From: Plantago major
Taxonomy: Eukaryota > Streptophyta > Magnoliopsida > Lamiales > Plantaginaceae
DNA: 64,000 nt
Direction: 5' to 3'
Assembly: GCA_026545765.1 (NCBI GenBank)
Contig: CM048840.1
Span: 26,664,765 to 26,728,764, forward strand
Positions 22,158 through 35,200 of the stretch are shown piece after piece (within the stretch, counting starts at the first letter, position 1; every line of letters begins with the position of its first letter). The notes beneath the pieces are model-generated. The model was not told the DNA's origin and made no database searches. It saw nothing but the letters and a program-made list of their open reading frames with translations. Position numbers and translations under genes: made by a program.

Positions 22158-23058
22158 TGTTGATACGGACATGTGTCCAATCCGTTAAGGGCGCCATAGA
22201 GCGTGTCCTAGAGCGCATCAAGGCTGAAATAGCCAATTCAGTACTAGTCCGACCTAAGGGAAACCATTCCAGGTCAACTAGTACTTACAAGTCAACACAC
22301 CTTTTCAGCTAAGTCCGACCAAGCTAGGTGTATGACTTCCGAACCTGACAAAAAGTCACGTGATCTTTCCAAGTATCACAAACTGTCAGCCCCAGGATGC
22401 CGAACGGACCGGACGGGATAATCTCGGACGCCACTCTCACATTAAGACCAAACGTATATAACAGAACCACTGAGATACTTTGGAACTCCAGGCTCGGACA
22501 CCCTAAGTTACCTAAGGGCAGATCAACCAAGCAGATCTGTCAAGGATCGACACGACCATGAACAAGATTTCAAAGGGAAAGGTCCAAACTACCCTCCCAG
22601 GCCCATTAATCGGTATTGGACTACTGTTCACTATTGGGCTATGGGCCAAAGGTAGCATTGTTGTCCAAATCTTGAACATACACTTGGCATCATCTTATGA
22701 ACCACATCACAAGTATATGATAACTATAAATATAGCACAAGGTCACAAACATTGGGATAAGTCACAAGTGATAAGCCTTACTCCATAAGCAACAACTGTC
22801 AAGTTTGCTCTATCATATCCTTCCTCATTAGTACAACATTGGGAGCATTCCAACTCCCTCTTGAGTAAAGTCTCTAACCGGATTGACAACATGCAATCCG
22901 GATTACCTTTCTACCCCCCCCCCCCCCCCCCCCACACTTAGTCTTTTCAGGTGTTCCGGCTCGAACCAAGGCACCAGGTCGGACTTCAAGTTGGAGGCGA
23001 ACCATAGGGTAGAGACTTGTAGTAGTTCAGTTAGTGTTCGAGACTAAACCCCTCAACA
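22158..23058 (+). repeat. 3' LTR (901 bp)
   Basis: Direct repeat of 8741-9665, from TGTTGATACGG to CCTCAACA. Its C tract (22914-22933) is 20 long against 16 in the 5' LTR. The difference in length comes from a few small indels. Confidence 0.95.
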
Positions 23059-23063
23059 GATAC

Positions 23064-24509
<1,446 letters not shown>

Positions 24510-25277
24510 AGGTATCCTAAGAGACAGCCCTTAGATAAAGACATTAATACATACTTTTTATATATTACATATTAACCCCAATTAAAAACTAGTTGCCAAA
24601 AACACCCCAACCCAAGGGCCAGAAGGTGGATCGGACTATAGTAATACGGGCCGGTATAAATACACAAAACCATCAGCTAAACCCTAGCTTTCACGCATCA
24701 TCAGTCGCTTTCTCGTTCTTCTTTCTCGCTCTTCTTTCTCTCTCTAGTTTCTATCACCGTGAAAACCACCAGAATTCAGCCGTGAAATTCATCAATTCAT
24801 CTCGCCATTGAAGATTGTGCTCTCACCATTCTCGATCTGCTGTTATATCTTTCGAAAATAGTAAAAAACGTGTATACAAAAGGTTCGAACATATCACTGT
24901 GATTTTTTTTTTTTATTTGATTGAAAAATAATGCTAGATAGTTGATCGATCGTGTTGTTACACTGCTACGTATATGTTTTCATGTTTTCGTTGAGGATTT
25001 AGCTAGATAGTTGATCGATCATATGTTTTCATTGTGATTTTCAGTTGTTGTTGATCGTAGATGAAGGTTTTAGTATGTTTTTCTTGTGATTTTCACTAGT
25101 TGTTGATCGTAGATTCCGGATTCAGCTGGAGCAAATTCGACAACTGAGCTTGCTGATGTACTTGTATAACTTCAAAATACAGGTCATGTTCTATAATATC
25201 TTTACTATGTTCTACGCAATTTGTCCCATGATTTCATATTGTAGTTGTTCTGTCACCGTTATTGAGTAATTTTCAAC

Positions 25278-26285
25278 ATGATCCATGTTCTCTGCATTAC
25301 ACACCATGTAGCCATGAAAAGTAGTTGGCATGTGGCCAGTAGATACTTGCTAAGATGCCTATCCCATGCTCCCTGTCATATGATCCATGTTCTCTGCATT
25401 ACACACCATGATGCCATGAAAAGTAGTTGACATGTGGCCAGTAGATACTTGCTAAGATGCCTATCCCATGCTCCCTGACATATGATCCATGTTCTCTGCA
25501 TTACACACCATGATGCCATGAAAAGTAGTTGACATGTGGCCAGTAGATACTTGCTAAGATGCATAACCCATGCTCCTTGTCATATGATCCATGTTCTCTG
25601 CATTACACACCATGATGCCATGAAAATTAGTTGACATGTGGCCAGTAGTTGCTAAGATGCCTATCACATGTTCCCTGTCATATGATCCATGTTCTCTTCA
25701 TTACACACCATGATGCCATGAAAAGTAGTTGACGTGTGGCCAGTGGATACTTGTTAAGATGCCTATCCCATGCTCCCTGACATATGATCCATGTTCTCTG
25801 CATTACACACCATGATGCCATGAAAAGTAGTTGACATGTGGCCAGTAGATACTTGCTAAGATGCCTAACCCATGCTCCCTGTCATATGATCCATGTTCTC
25901 TGCATTACACAACATGATGCCATGAAAAGTAGTTGACATGTGGCCAGTAGGTACTTGCTAAGATTCCGATCCCATGCTCCCTGTCATATGATCCATGTTC
26001 TCTGCATTACACACCATGATGCCATGAGAAGTCGTTGACATGTGGCCAGTAGAGACTTGCTATCATGCCTATCCCATGCTCACTGACATATGATCCATGT
26101 TCTCTGCATTACACACCATGATACCCATGAAAAGTAGTTGGCATGTAGCCTGTGGAGACTTGTTAAGATGCCTATCCAATGCTCATTGTCATATAATCCA
26201 TGTTCTCTGCATTGCACACCATGATACCATGAAAAGTAGTTGGCATGTAGCAGTAGAGAGTTGTTATGATGCCTAACCCATGATA
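25278..26285. repeat. 102-bp tandem array, 10 copies
   Basis: The phrase ATGATCCATGTTCTCT begins at 25278, 25380, 25482, 25584, 25682, 25784, 25886, 25988, 26090 and (as ATAATCCATG) 26193. The period is 102 bp with one 98-bp unit, and copies are very similar, so expansion is recent. Unit landmarks are GCATTACACACCATGATGCC, ATGAAAAGTAGTTGACATGT, GGCCAGTAGATACTTGCTAAG. Short minus-strand ORFs through it are by-products. Confidence 0.95.
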
Positions 26286-26336
26286 TGTTCTATCAATATT
26301 ATGTTCTATCATCTCGTTGATATGTTCTATGCATAG

Positions 26337-26663
26337 GAATGCATTGCTTGGAGGCAACTTATGATCAGGAACTACACGGAACTTGTATTAAAGGCAGAAG
26401 GGCACATGGATTCTAGAAGGATATTAGAGGACGGGTACCATCAGAACTTACTAGCTATCATTGATACAGCAACATTTACACAATCCCCCACTCAGAAACC
26501 ATGCCAAACAACATCAACAAGTTGTGCTTCCACAGGAGGAAAAGATCCAGATTATACCAAAACCAAAGGAAGGAAGCCACAAAGAGTCAAGGGCAAACTT
26601 GAAAGGAAGAAGCCAATCACGAATGAGTTTGGAAAAAAACAGGCAAATAAACACTTGATATAG
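26337..26663 (+). pseudogene. C-terminal exon of a FAR1-type Mutator-like transposase
   Basis: Open from an acceptor (GCATAG before 26337) to the stop at 26663, about 108 codons. It reads ECIAWRQLMIRNYTELVLKA, then a helix with ILEDGYHQNLLAII, then the basic tail KGRKPQRVKGKLERKK. This resembles the region after the SWIM zinc finger in FAR1/FRS-family proteins, which ends with a basic KGRP..R.KG-ALERRK motif. The FAR1 DNA-binding, MULE catalytic and SWIM domains are not present upstream; their place is taken by the 102-bp array. Family assignment is by motif only. Confidence 0.5.
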
Positions 26664-26864
26664 TTCATTACTTTGTGTAATAGAAAACTTAGTTCACTAC
26701 TTTGTTGGTAGATAATTGTACATCAAACAGAACATGTGACTGTATGTCAACAGTTTTATCATGTGCAAAAACTTAATTCAGAACTTTGTTTCTGTATATT
26801 TCTTGGAACAGGTGAGTTTTTCCATGTGCACAAACATCACAAAAATTAACAAATTATCTCAACA

Positions 26865-27320
26865 TATTAATCCATGATCTCAGAGTATCATCCTATGGTC
26901 TCAACATATGAACCCATGATCTCAGAGTATCATCCCATGCTATGAACATATGAACCCATGATCTCAACATATTAATCCATGATCTCAACATATTAACCCA
27001 TGATCTCAGAGTATCATCACATGGTCTAAATATATTAACCCATGATCTCAACATATTAATCCATGATCTCAAGACATTAACCCATGATCTCAAGATATCA
27101 ACATATAAACCCATGTACTCAAACATCCTACCCATATTCTCAACTATTAACCCATGATATCAACATATTAACCCATGTACTCAAACATCATACACATGTT
27201 CTCAAGTATAATACCCATGATCCAAAAATGTTCTCAATATAACACAATGATCTCAATATATTAACCCATGATCTCAACATATTAACACATGATCTCAATA
27301 TATTATCCCATGATATCAAC
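26865..27320. repeat. Degenerate 20-bp tandem repeat (CCATGATCTCAACATATTAA)
   Basis: At least 15 variants of CCATGATCTCAACATATTAA or CCATGATCTCAGAGTATCAT follow one another, with scattered further copies to about 27990. The CCATGATC word is also the core of the neighbouring 102-bp unit, so both arrays may come from one seed sequence. Confidence 0.85.
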
Positions 27321-27427
27321 ATATATTCAAACTTGTACATCAAGCAGATACAATCAAGTATACAGTTACAATCAAGTATTCAGTTCAGTTACAGCTACCA
27401 CTAAAGAAATTACTACACAAACAATCT

Positions 27428-27705
27428 TCACAAAATAAAATCCAACTTCCCAACATCCTTCTCCTTTGCCAAGCCTTTTTCCTCCTCCTTCTTTATCTTT
27501 TCAGAAACCTTCTTGTCATCAATCCTCCTCAATATAGTATGCATAGTTCTAGGTTTGCTAGAACTATAGTTCTTTGTTAGCAAATCGACAAACTCAGCTA
27601 CACTGAACAACAGTGCATCCCTTCATCCATTAATATCAGCCAATCACATTATTGAAATGATTTGAGCATGCAGTATGCCCCTTTTATACCTATAGAAAAT
27701 AAGAG
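27428..27705 (-). pseudogene. Broken ORF inside the Mutator-like element
   Basis: On the minus strand an acceptor-like CTATAG at about 27707 is followed by YKRGILHAQIISIM, a TGA, LADING, another TGA, then RDALLFSVAEFVDLLTKNYS and a Lys/Glu-rich tail ending at 27428. Both TGA codons could have arisen from TGG and CGA by single transitions. I do not recognise the family. It may be the second gene of the element, transcribed from the right end. Confidence 0.4.
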
Positions 27706-28570
27706 AAATGTATGTTATAAAAAATATCACCCATGTTGTCAAACAAACAACCTATGCTAATAACAAACTAAAAAAAAACCAAACTGAAATCAAATACCAT
27801 CATCAACTCATGACATTTGATTTTTTTTCACTTTAAACATCTCCATGTGCTTCATCAGGTACCACAGTCATTAATATCTTCCCCAGTGAACATATAAAAA
27901 ATGTTCTCACAAAACCATGATATCAAAGAAGTAACCCAAGTTTCCAATGAATTTACCTATGATCTCAAGCATACCATACAATATCACCAAAAAAAACCAT
28001 GTATTCCCTATCTTCCGTAGTCAACACAGAAAAATGTTCACAACACAAAAAAACGAGAAAAACCTTCACCGCAAGTCACCGCCTTCCGCTTTCGATTCCG
28101 GCTACCATCCGTCAAACCTTCCATGTCATTCTTACCAACCAATATAGTACGAATAGATGCAAAACTCAGATAAACAACCACAAAAATCCCCAAATCAGAA
28201 CAAAAAAAACCTAACAAGCATAAAAGTGACGAAAAAGAACAAAATCACGAAGATAATCTCGAACAAAACACTTACATTCAAGTCTCAAACAAAATCAGGG
28301 GTGAAAGCATCAAGATTGAACAGTTGCAAGGAGAATCAGGAAGAGAGAAAAAGAGGAGAAAAAAGATAAGAGAAAAAAAAAATGAGAGAAAAGAGGGGAA
28401 AGAGAGAAAGAAATGGAAAAAACTGTTGAAAGTTTATATATCAACAATAATAGTCGGGCCGGGTAGGATCCGCGAAATTATGCCAAAAAGTAATGTAAAG
28501 TGGTTAATTGCAATATAAACCTATCTCTAGATAGTTTATCTAGAGACCGTCTCTTAGGAGACTGTGTGTG

Positions 28571-29271
28571 TAACAGCAATGTTTTTAATAAAACTCCTAA
28601 TTTTTCCGTTTATATCAATAATGTTTGTCTACACATTTTAGTATCTATAAGGATCCCCCATAATAGACTTGCACACAATTATTATTTTTACTTTTCTAAT
28701 ATAGGTAAATACACAAATAACGACTCAATTATTTCAGAAGTTAGGATGACAAACGTCCCTTTATACCCCCGGATCGGATCAGACGCAAAAACCATTTCTG
28801 TAGTCAATCCTCACAGACTCACTGATCAATAGCTGCCCAGTAATGAAACTTTACAATAATCTCACTGATCAAAAGCTTGGTCATGACACATTCCCAAAAG
28901 TGGAACATCCATGCTAAAAGGATAAAATTACACATCTCAAGTTCTTCCTGCAACTACGAAAATGGAAGAGTTTCTAAACATTAGTGTATGCTACCAAGTA
29001 TGTATAATAATTTACATCGTTTGTGCCATACATGCCCCTCCACATATCTTACATCCCGCAACTTAATAACATTAAGATGCAGGCAGCTTACTCCACATGA
29101 TTTCTTGGTTCCTCAATCGACCCATGCACGGAGGGCAGGCAGCTTGCACCCGTTGGTGCATACCATCCCCAAGACACCTATCATTGCCTGGTTCCTCACG
29201 TCAAAAAAGGAGGCTGGATGGCACTGGTAAACCCACATGCGGGACGAACTCTTGATTACTTGGGTAATTGG
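28571..29271. other. Intergenic and 3' UTR of the FAM135-like gene
   Basis: AT-rich without coding pattern. The part nearest 29271 is probably 3' UTR of the minus-strand gene. Confidence 0.45.
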
Positions 29272-32200
29272 TCAACTAAACAAATCTGAGAACGACCACA
29301 TTATAAACCTAGCAAAAATGTCATTTTCCAGGAACTCGATATGTGCAGCCCGTCCGATTATGGTATTGAGATTTCGTCCTTGCAAGGAGACGTCAAAATT
29401 GACATCACAGCGCATGAAAACTCTTGGCTCACATGACGGAGCACGTATTTGGTCCAAGCAATAATTAAGCATTTCCAGAAAAGCCTTGCCCTTTTTAGAG
29501 TAGTCTCCAGAAGATGCTGGGCACATTTCGATTCTAGCTGAATGATATGGTACATATCCATCCTGAATGGGAAAAAATTACAAACTTCCGGAATTAGATT
29601 ATGCTTCCACATATTTTGTATTGAGAGTTCACATGATCAGGGATTCATTGTTAGAAGCACTGCATTTTTAGCTACATGAAACATATATGTACATGTCTTA
29701 TGTGTGAAATTGAGATGAAAGTAGGAATACCTGGGGCGAAGATAGAAGGATAATGTTCTTAAAATTCTCCAATGTTTTTTCCTATAAGGGAAGGAGATAA
29801 AACGACAAATTAAAAGTTGGCCATCTGTAAGGCGACAATAACATCCACCAGGACCAAATAGAAAAGCTAAAACAGTACCTTGCACAGATTGTATAAGAAA
29901 GTCTTTTGGATGTCAGGATCATCAGTAAATGTCAGCTGGTGAATACACTGTGTGCCCTTGAGCTTCTTCAACAGCCATAACCCCCCATTAAACAAAGAGT
30001 TTGAACTGTAAAGATAACCCAGATGTGGGCCGGAGACTGAGAGATACGTATGCAAGTATCTTAGATATGGTTGCATGATGGTTTCTGTGAAAATAGGATT
30101 ATACATTTAAATCAATTAGCAATGTGCAGACAAATTTAATCCAGATATGTAGAAGCTTCAAAGCCCATACCTGTAAGCGCAGTTCTCAGAATGATGTTTC
30201 CAATGGAATGTCCGACAAAGCTGAGCTTAATGGTCCTCAAGACCCCAGATCTAGACACCTTATCCATTTTCTTTTTCACAAATGAAACAACTTCTTGTGC
30301 TAATCTTTGTCCCATTTCTCTGAAATCTCCAGAGGTTTTCTCTTCATTGGCCTCTGACATGAGAAATTCGACCTTTGGATCTATCAAAAGCCATTGATTT
30401 CGCACAAGCCGTAAATCTAGATGATGTCCCTGCATGTTGATTACCATGAAAAATCTAAATATCAATTTTTGCGAGGAAAAATTAATAGAGACAAACTGCC
30501 TGGACAAAACAGTTCCCAATAGATAGGATATAAAAGGCGCAGAGCAACCATACTTGGCACTATAGTCAGAGTCAACTGACACAAGCCTGATGCCAAATGC
30601 ATATTAACCACTAATAAGGTATGGACTTGGACACTTGGTGTTGTCTGGAACTGCTGAGGGCCAGAATCAAGAACTTAAATAATCTAGCTGCTTTTGGTCT
30701 ATGTGCATCAAGGGTGTAATATAAATGAGTACTAATTTTCTATCTGACCAGCTTGTATTGATTTAGGTGCTCCAGGAAATACACATACATCAAAAAAATA
30801 ACAGAATAGTTTTTTACAGATCAGATGTATTGTTCAAAAGATTGCAAACAGTCAAGAGACTGTGTTAACAGCTATTGGCATTAAACAACAATAAGGAAAA
30901 ACTACATATACTTTATATCTTCTGCAGCATATTTCCCTAACTGACAAGGAGCAAAGAAATTATGAAGAATAAAGGTTAAATTACACATGGCATCTATAAA
31001 GATGAGATAAATGGACAATCTATTATATATGTAAGGGATTAAGAAAACATGCCTGGAAACCATGCACAAATACAACAATCTTCAGGACACGACCACTTTG
31101 ACGAGCGCTGGCAGCCGATATCTTTCTGGGGCTAGCATCAACTACGGCACTCAAAATATTACTGTTTTTCTGCTCAAGTTTGGTAAAGTACGAATTCCCA
31201 CTACTTGAGCGTACAGGTGAATTCAGAACTCGTTCTATAATTACAATGGGGATGCGAGAAGGGTCACCAAATATGTTCATATCTTGAATTGACCGATTGT
31301 TGATCTGCATGGAATTAATTTCTGCTGTAACTCAGAAAAAAGTGAAAGAGAATGTATGTAACACTCACTAGAAGAACTTACCCTCATTTGAGCAATACTT
31401 CGTCTATGAAGCTCTGCTCGCATAGCTGCGGTCTGAGAAGGCTGCAATGTGGCAGATATTCATCAATAGAAATTGAGGATAAAGAAACAAGATAATGAAC
31501 AAAGAATAGAGGCCAGATCAGGTAAAATACATCGCCATTTAACTTCTTTAGAACAGGTGGTCTGCCTCGCACTCCATTGTAAGAGGCCTCATCCACCAAA
31601 CTGCTTATATACTGGTGAGGCATCTCCACCTTAGTGTAAACCATCCATATTGACCATTCAGCTTTCCGATCAACAGCCCACTGGTCGCAAAGAAATTCAA
31701 GAATCTTCTTCACATTAGCCCTACAGAACTAAACACTATCAGTATCTGGACTCGATAAAAAGTTAGACGAAAATAAAAGCAGGGTCAGGTCTACTCCCAG
31801 ACATAATATCAAATATCTGCTCTATGTCCCTGTAAGTTGTGGCATGCATATAAGTGTGTCCAAAACAAGAGCTGAGGGAGAAGATAAGCATCCAAATTAA
31901 TACACATTCATATATTATGTTAGTTCTCATCTAATCAGAGGATATAAGTCAACAGTGACAGAATAGAGCACCTAATAGCCCATAGAGACTTGGACTTGAA
32001 GATAGCATGTTCTGATTATGCTATGCTATAACAAAAAGAAAGCCCACAGCGCTTTCCCCCATATATGTGTGTTTTAAAGTATGATCTGAGGAATAAGATG
32101 AAGAACGGATAATACTGCACCTTCATACCATGTTGTTTGCACCCAAAATCATTTGCAAAATTACCAAGATAATCATAACCCATAATGTATAGAAAACATG

Positions 32201-35200
32201 CATTGACCTCAAATTTATACAAAATCTCCATGTAAAACCAGTTAACTTTTCTGAAGGACATTAATTGTTGAAAGAGGAATATGGTGAGGTGGATCTTATA
32301 ACCAAAACAAAAGTCAGAAAACCATCCATCCATCCATCCCTCCTAGGCCTGTCGACGGGTGGTTAATAACCACAAGTACAACCGCGACCTATTATTTGTT
32401 TTTGGTTTTAACCGTAACCGTTCATTTCAGTAACCGTAACAGCAAAATTAAAAAACTGGTTACCGATTGGTTTTATAACCGGTTGTAACCATCGGTTGTT
32501 AATTAGGTTATGGAATAGGAGGCGGCCTCAGAGTTGCTCATTTGACATCTCAATTTCAGCATATTTCTCTTCAGCTCATCTTCTCAATTATCACACACAA
32601 GCACAGCGGTGAGATCCACCAAATTAGGAGGCAGAAGCATTTGGGCCAAATTGACTTCCAGTAACTATATCAGAGTAAATGGCTCAACAATTTTATTAGT
32701 AGTGGAGTACTTTTTATTGAACTTTACAATTTGTTTGGAAATAAGCATTTAATTGGCAAACGTAATAGTACACAAAGTTCGTGGGAGACCGTCTATATTT
32801 AAATTAAAAAGAGACCGATCTATGTTTCCGAGCAATCACAATTAACAAGTACTAACGGACCTATCCAATAACTTTTTGTTTATATAAGTGGAGATGAAAT
32901 TAAGAAGTTGATTAAGTTTTTAGTCGTTCATGAGTTTAAATGAAAAAAAAAAATCAATTTGATTTGCCATCTACAATTTACAAATGTAATACTAAAATAC
33001 AATTTCCATAAAAAAAATAAATAAATAATAGTCAAAATTGTAATTTATAAGTTTCTATAAAAAAATTAGGGAAAAAAAGGAAAAAAAAGGGCAAGTTGCA
33101 ATTTTTAACTGTAACCGCGGAGTTTGGTTGATTGCGGTTATAAGCAGTTGGTTATTAAACGGTTGCGGTTAAAAACCACAAGCTATGTATTAATGGTTTA
33201 TTGTTGGTTATGGTTGTGGTTGTGGTTATTGACCACCCGTCGACAGGCCTCCCTCCCTCCCTCTCTCACACACAGCAGACAAACACCACACTCCAAAGCC
33301 CCTCCAAAGCAGTGAAACCCGAGGGGGTTTGAAAGCCTCACTACCTTAAAAAAAAAAACTACGCCCAGTAACACTTAATTGAGTTGATTGCAACACAGCA
33401 TAGTTGCCAAAAGCGATTTCTATATGCGAGTATGTAGCATAGCGGTGCTTCATCATAAAGCACCACTCTGCTACAGGTGCTTAGAGGTCGCAGTAATACT
33501 CAAGTCAAAATATCAAGATATTGACAATTAATATTTGAAATGCAACTATATGTTCATTTTTACAGACTAATTAATGAAGCCATTAGCATGTGTCCTTTTA
33601 GTTATTTATGGATTAGAATGCTATGTGCCCATTTTAGTATAACATACTCCGCTGTAAATTAAAATAACGGTCACTTGCTAGCTGTAGGTACCATAGCAAT
33701 TAGCAACACCACATCACTATGGCCCACTATTTGCTATTAACAACTACGATATGCCACATACACCATGCAAGCTTGGTGGCATGTGCTCGTTGTAAATCGA
33801 CACTGCATGATATGTAGGATCAAAGGTTGAAAAAGAAAAAAGTCAAACATGCAGTACTAGAGTCACTCCATAGAGGACTAAAACATACCTGTGAAAGCTT
33901 AAAAATATACTCCATAAGTAGCATACTTCATCACCAATTATATCAAATGACCTGAGTAGTTCATCCTTGGATAACGAATGGAGAAAATCTTCATTTTGAA
34001 AATCTACTTCAGCATCTTGCTTCTGTTCAAAGAACAGGACTGGTTATTAAGGCAACAAATGGACAAAGGTTGAAATCTTCTAGAAGGGCCCCAAAAATTA
34101 TATTTTTAAAAGAACGACAGCATAATGTCATAAATAATCATAAGACCTCCAAAACACTGTTTTGCTTGCTTGAATTGTTTTCAGAGACTTCAGCATCAGC
34201 TATTTCTGGCTTTCTGGACAAACTAAACAATTCCTTCGAAGTTATCTCTTTTATGTCAATTGGTTGATTGACAGCCTTGCTCAGTGTTTGCAACTCTTCT
34301 ATGAGTATTTCACGAGCACCTGACAAAGCTTTGACAAGCACAACCTGTTGAAATAATTGGTAAGCATAACGATATTCCAGACAACTAATAGATACTTGAG
34401 ACTATTACAGATGCAGAGTCTACAGACAGCACAGCACTTTTACTATTACAGAATAACTCATGGTGTTCGTGTATGAAACAACTGAAGTGAGACATAACAT
34501 AGTAAATGGAGGTTGCATAATCTCATGGTTAAATTGGGTAGATTTGGAAGCTGCTGTAAATACCAATTACTTGGCAATTGCTTATATGAACACTTCAACT
34601 TTGCAATAATTACAAACATGATACGAACAGTCATACAGGCCTGAAGTAGTGCAGCAGCAGAGTTGAGGCAGAAAATGCCAAGAAGGGTAAACATGCATTT
34701 CTTGACCATTTAATGGAAAGAGTTGCAACTAATTCAATTAAGGTACTAGTTCCTAAGTTCTACTTAAAAAGGTAAAAACTACCTAAATTACGTAGTAGAT
34801 GACATAATTCAAACCATGACATGATAGGGGCCATGTTACCAGAAGATCATATAACACAAATTATCCTGCTTGACAGAAAATTAGCAATACAACGATACAA
34901 ATTGGAAGTAACAGATTAAGTTTAAGTGATCTCTGACAAAAAATAGCTTGTGTAAGGAGAATTACGATACAAAATTAGAGCATAAACGAAAGCTTCAAGT
35001 ACAGCAATTAACATGGAGTAGACAAAGTATCAGCCACATACTTGCTTCTCGTGCTCTTTGATGTCATCTTCATTTGCTCTGTGATGAATATAAATACAAT
35101 TTGTTAATTCATGAGAATGTGAAGGGGGGAAAAAACATCAAGAGCCACACACAAGCTGATAAAGATTAACCTTTCAACTCATTTATTTCATTCTGATTTC

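Larger units (their letters stand above)
8741..23058 (+). mobile_element. Ty3/gypsy LTR retrotransposon, Tat type, full length
   Basis: A 14.3-kb element with near-identical LTRs (8741-9665 and 22158-23058), each beginning TGTTGATACGG and ending CCTCAACA. The 5-bp flanks are GACAC and GATAC, a target duplication with one mismatch. Order on the plus strand is primer site, gag, protease, reverse transcriptase, RNase H, integrase. Integrase after RNase H marks Ty3/gypsy. The long region between integrase and the 3' LTR holds minus-strand ORFs, including one with a putative gypsy-type transposon domain, as is known for Tat-lineage elements. All sense domains carry stops or frameshifts, so it is non-autonomous now, although the LTRs remain very similar. 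Confidence 0.95.

Noticed and set aside
25376..25564. Minus-strand ORF with repeated short peptide
   Set aside because: By-product of the 102-bp array, interrupted in neighbouring units.
25278..27320. CRISPR-like regular repeats
   Set aside because: Plant nuclear context, contiguous tandem units without unique spacers.
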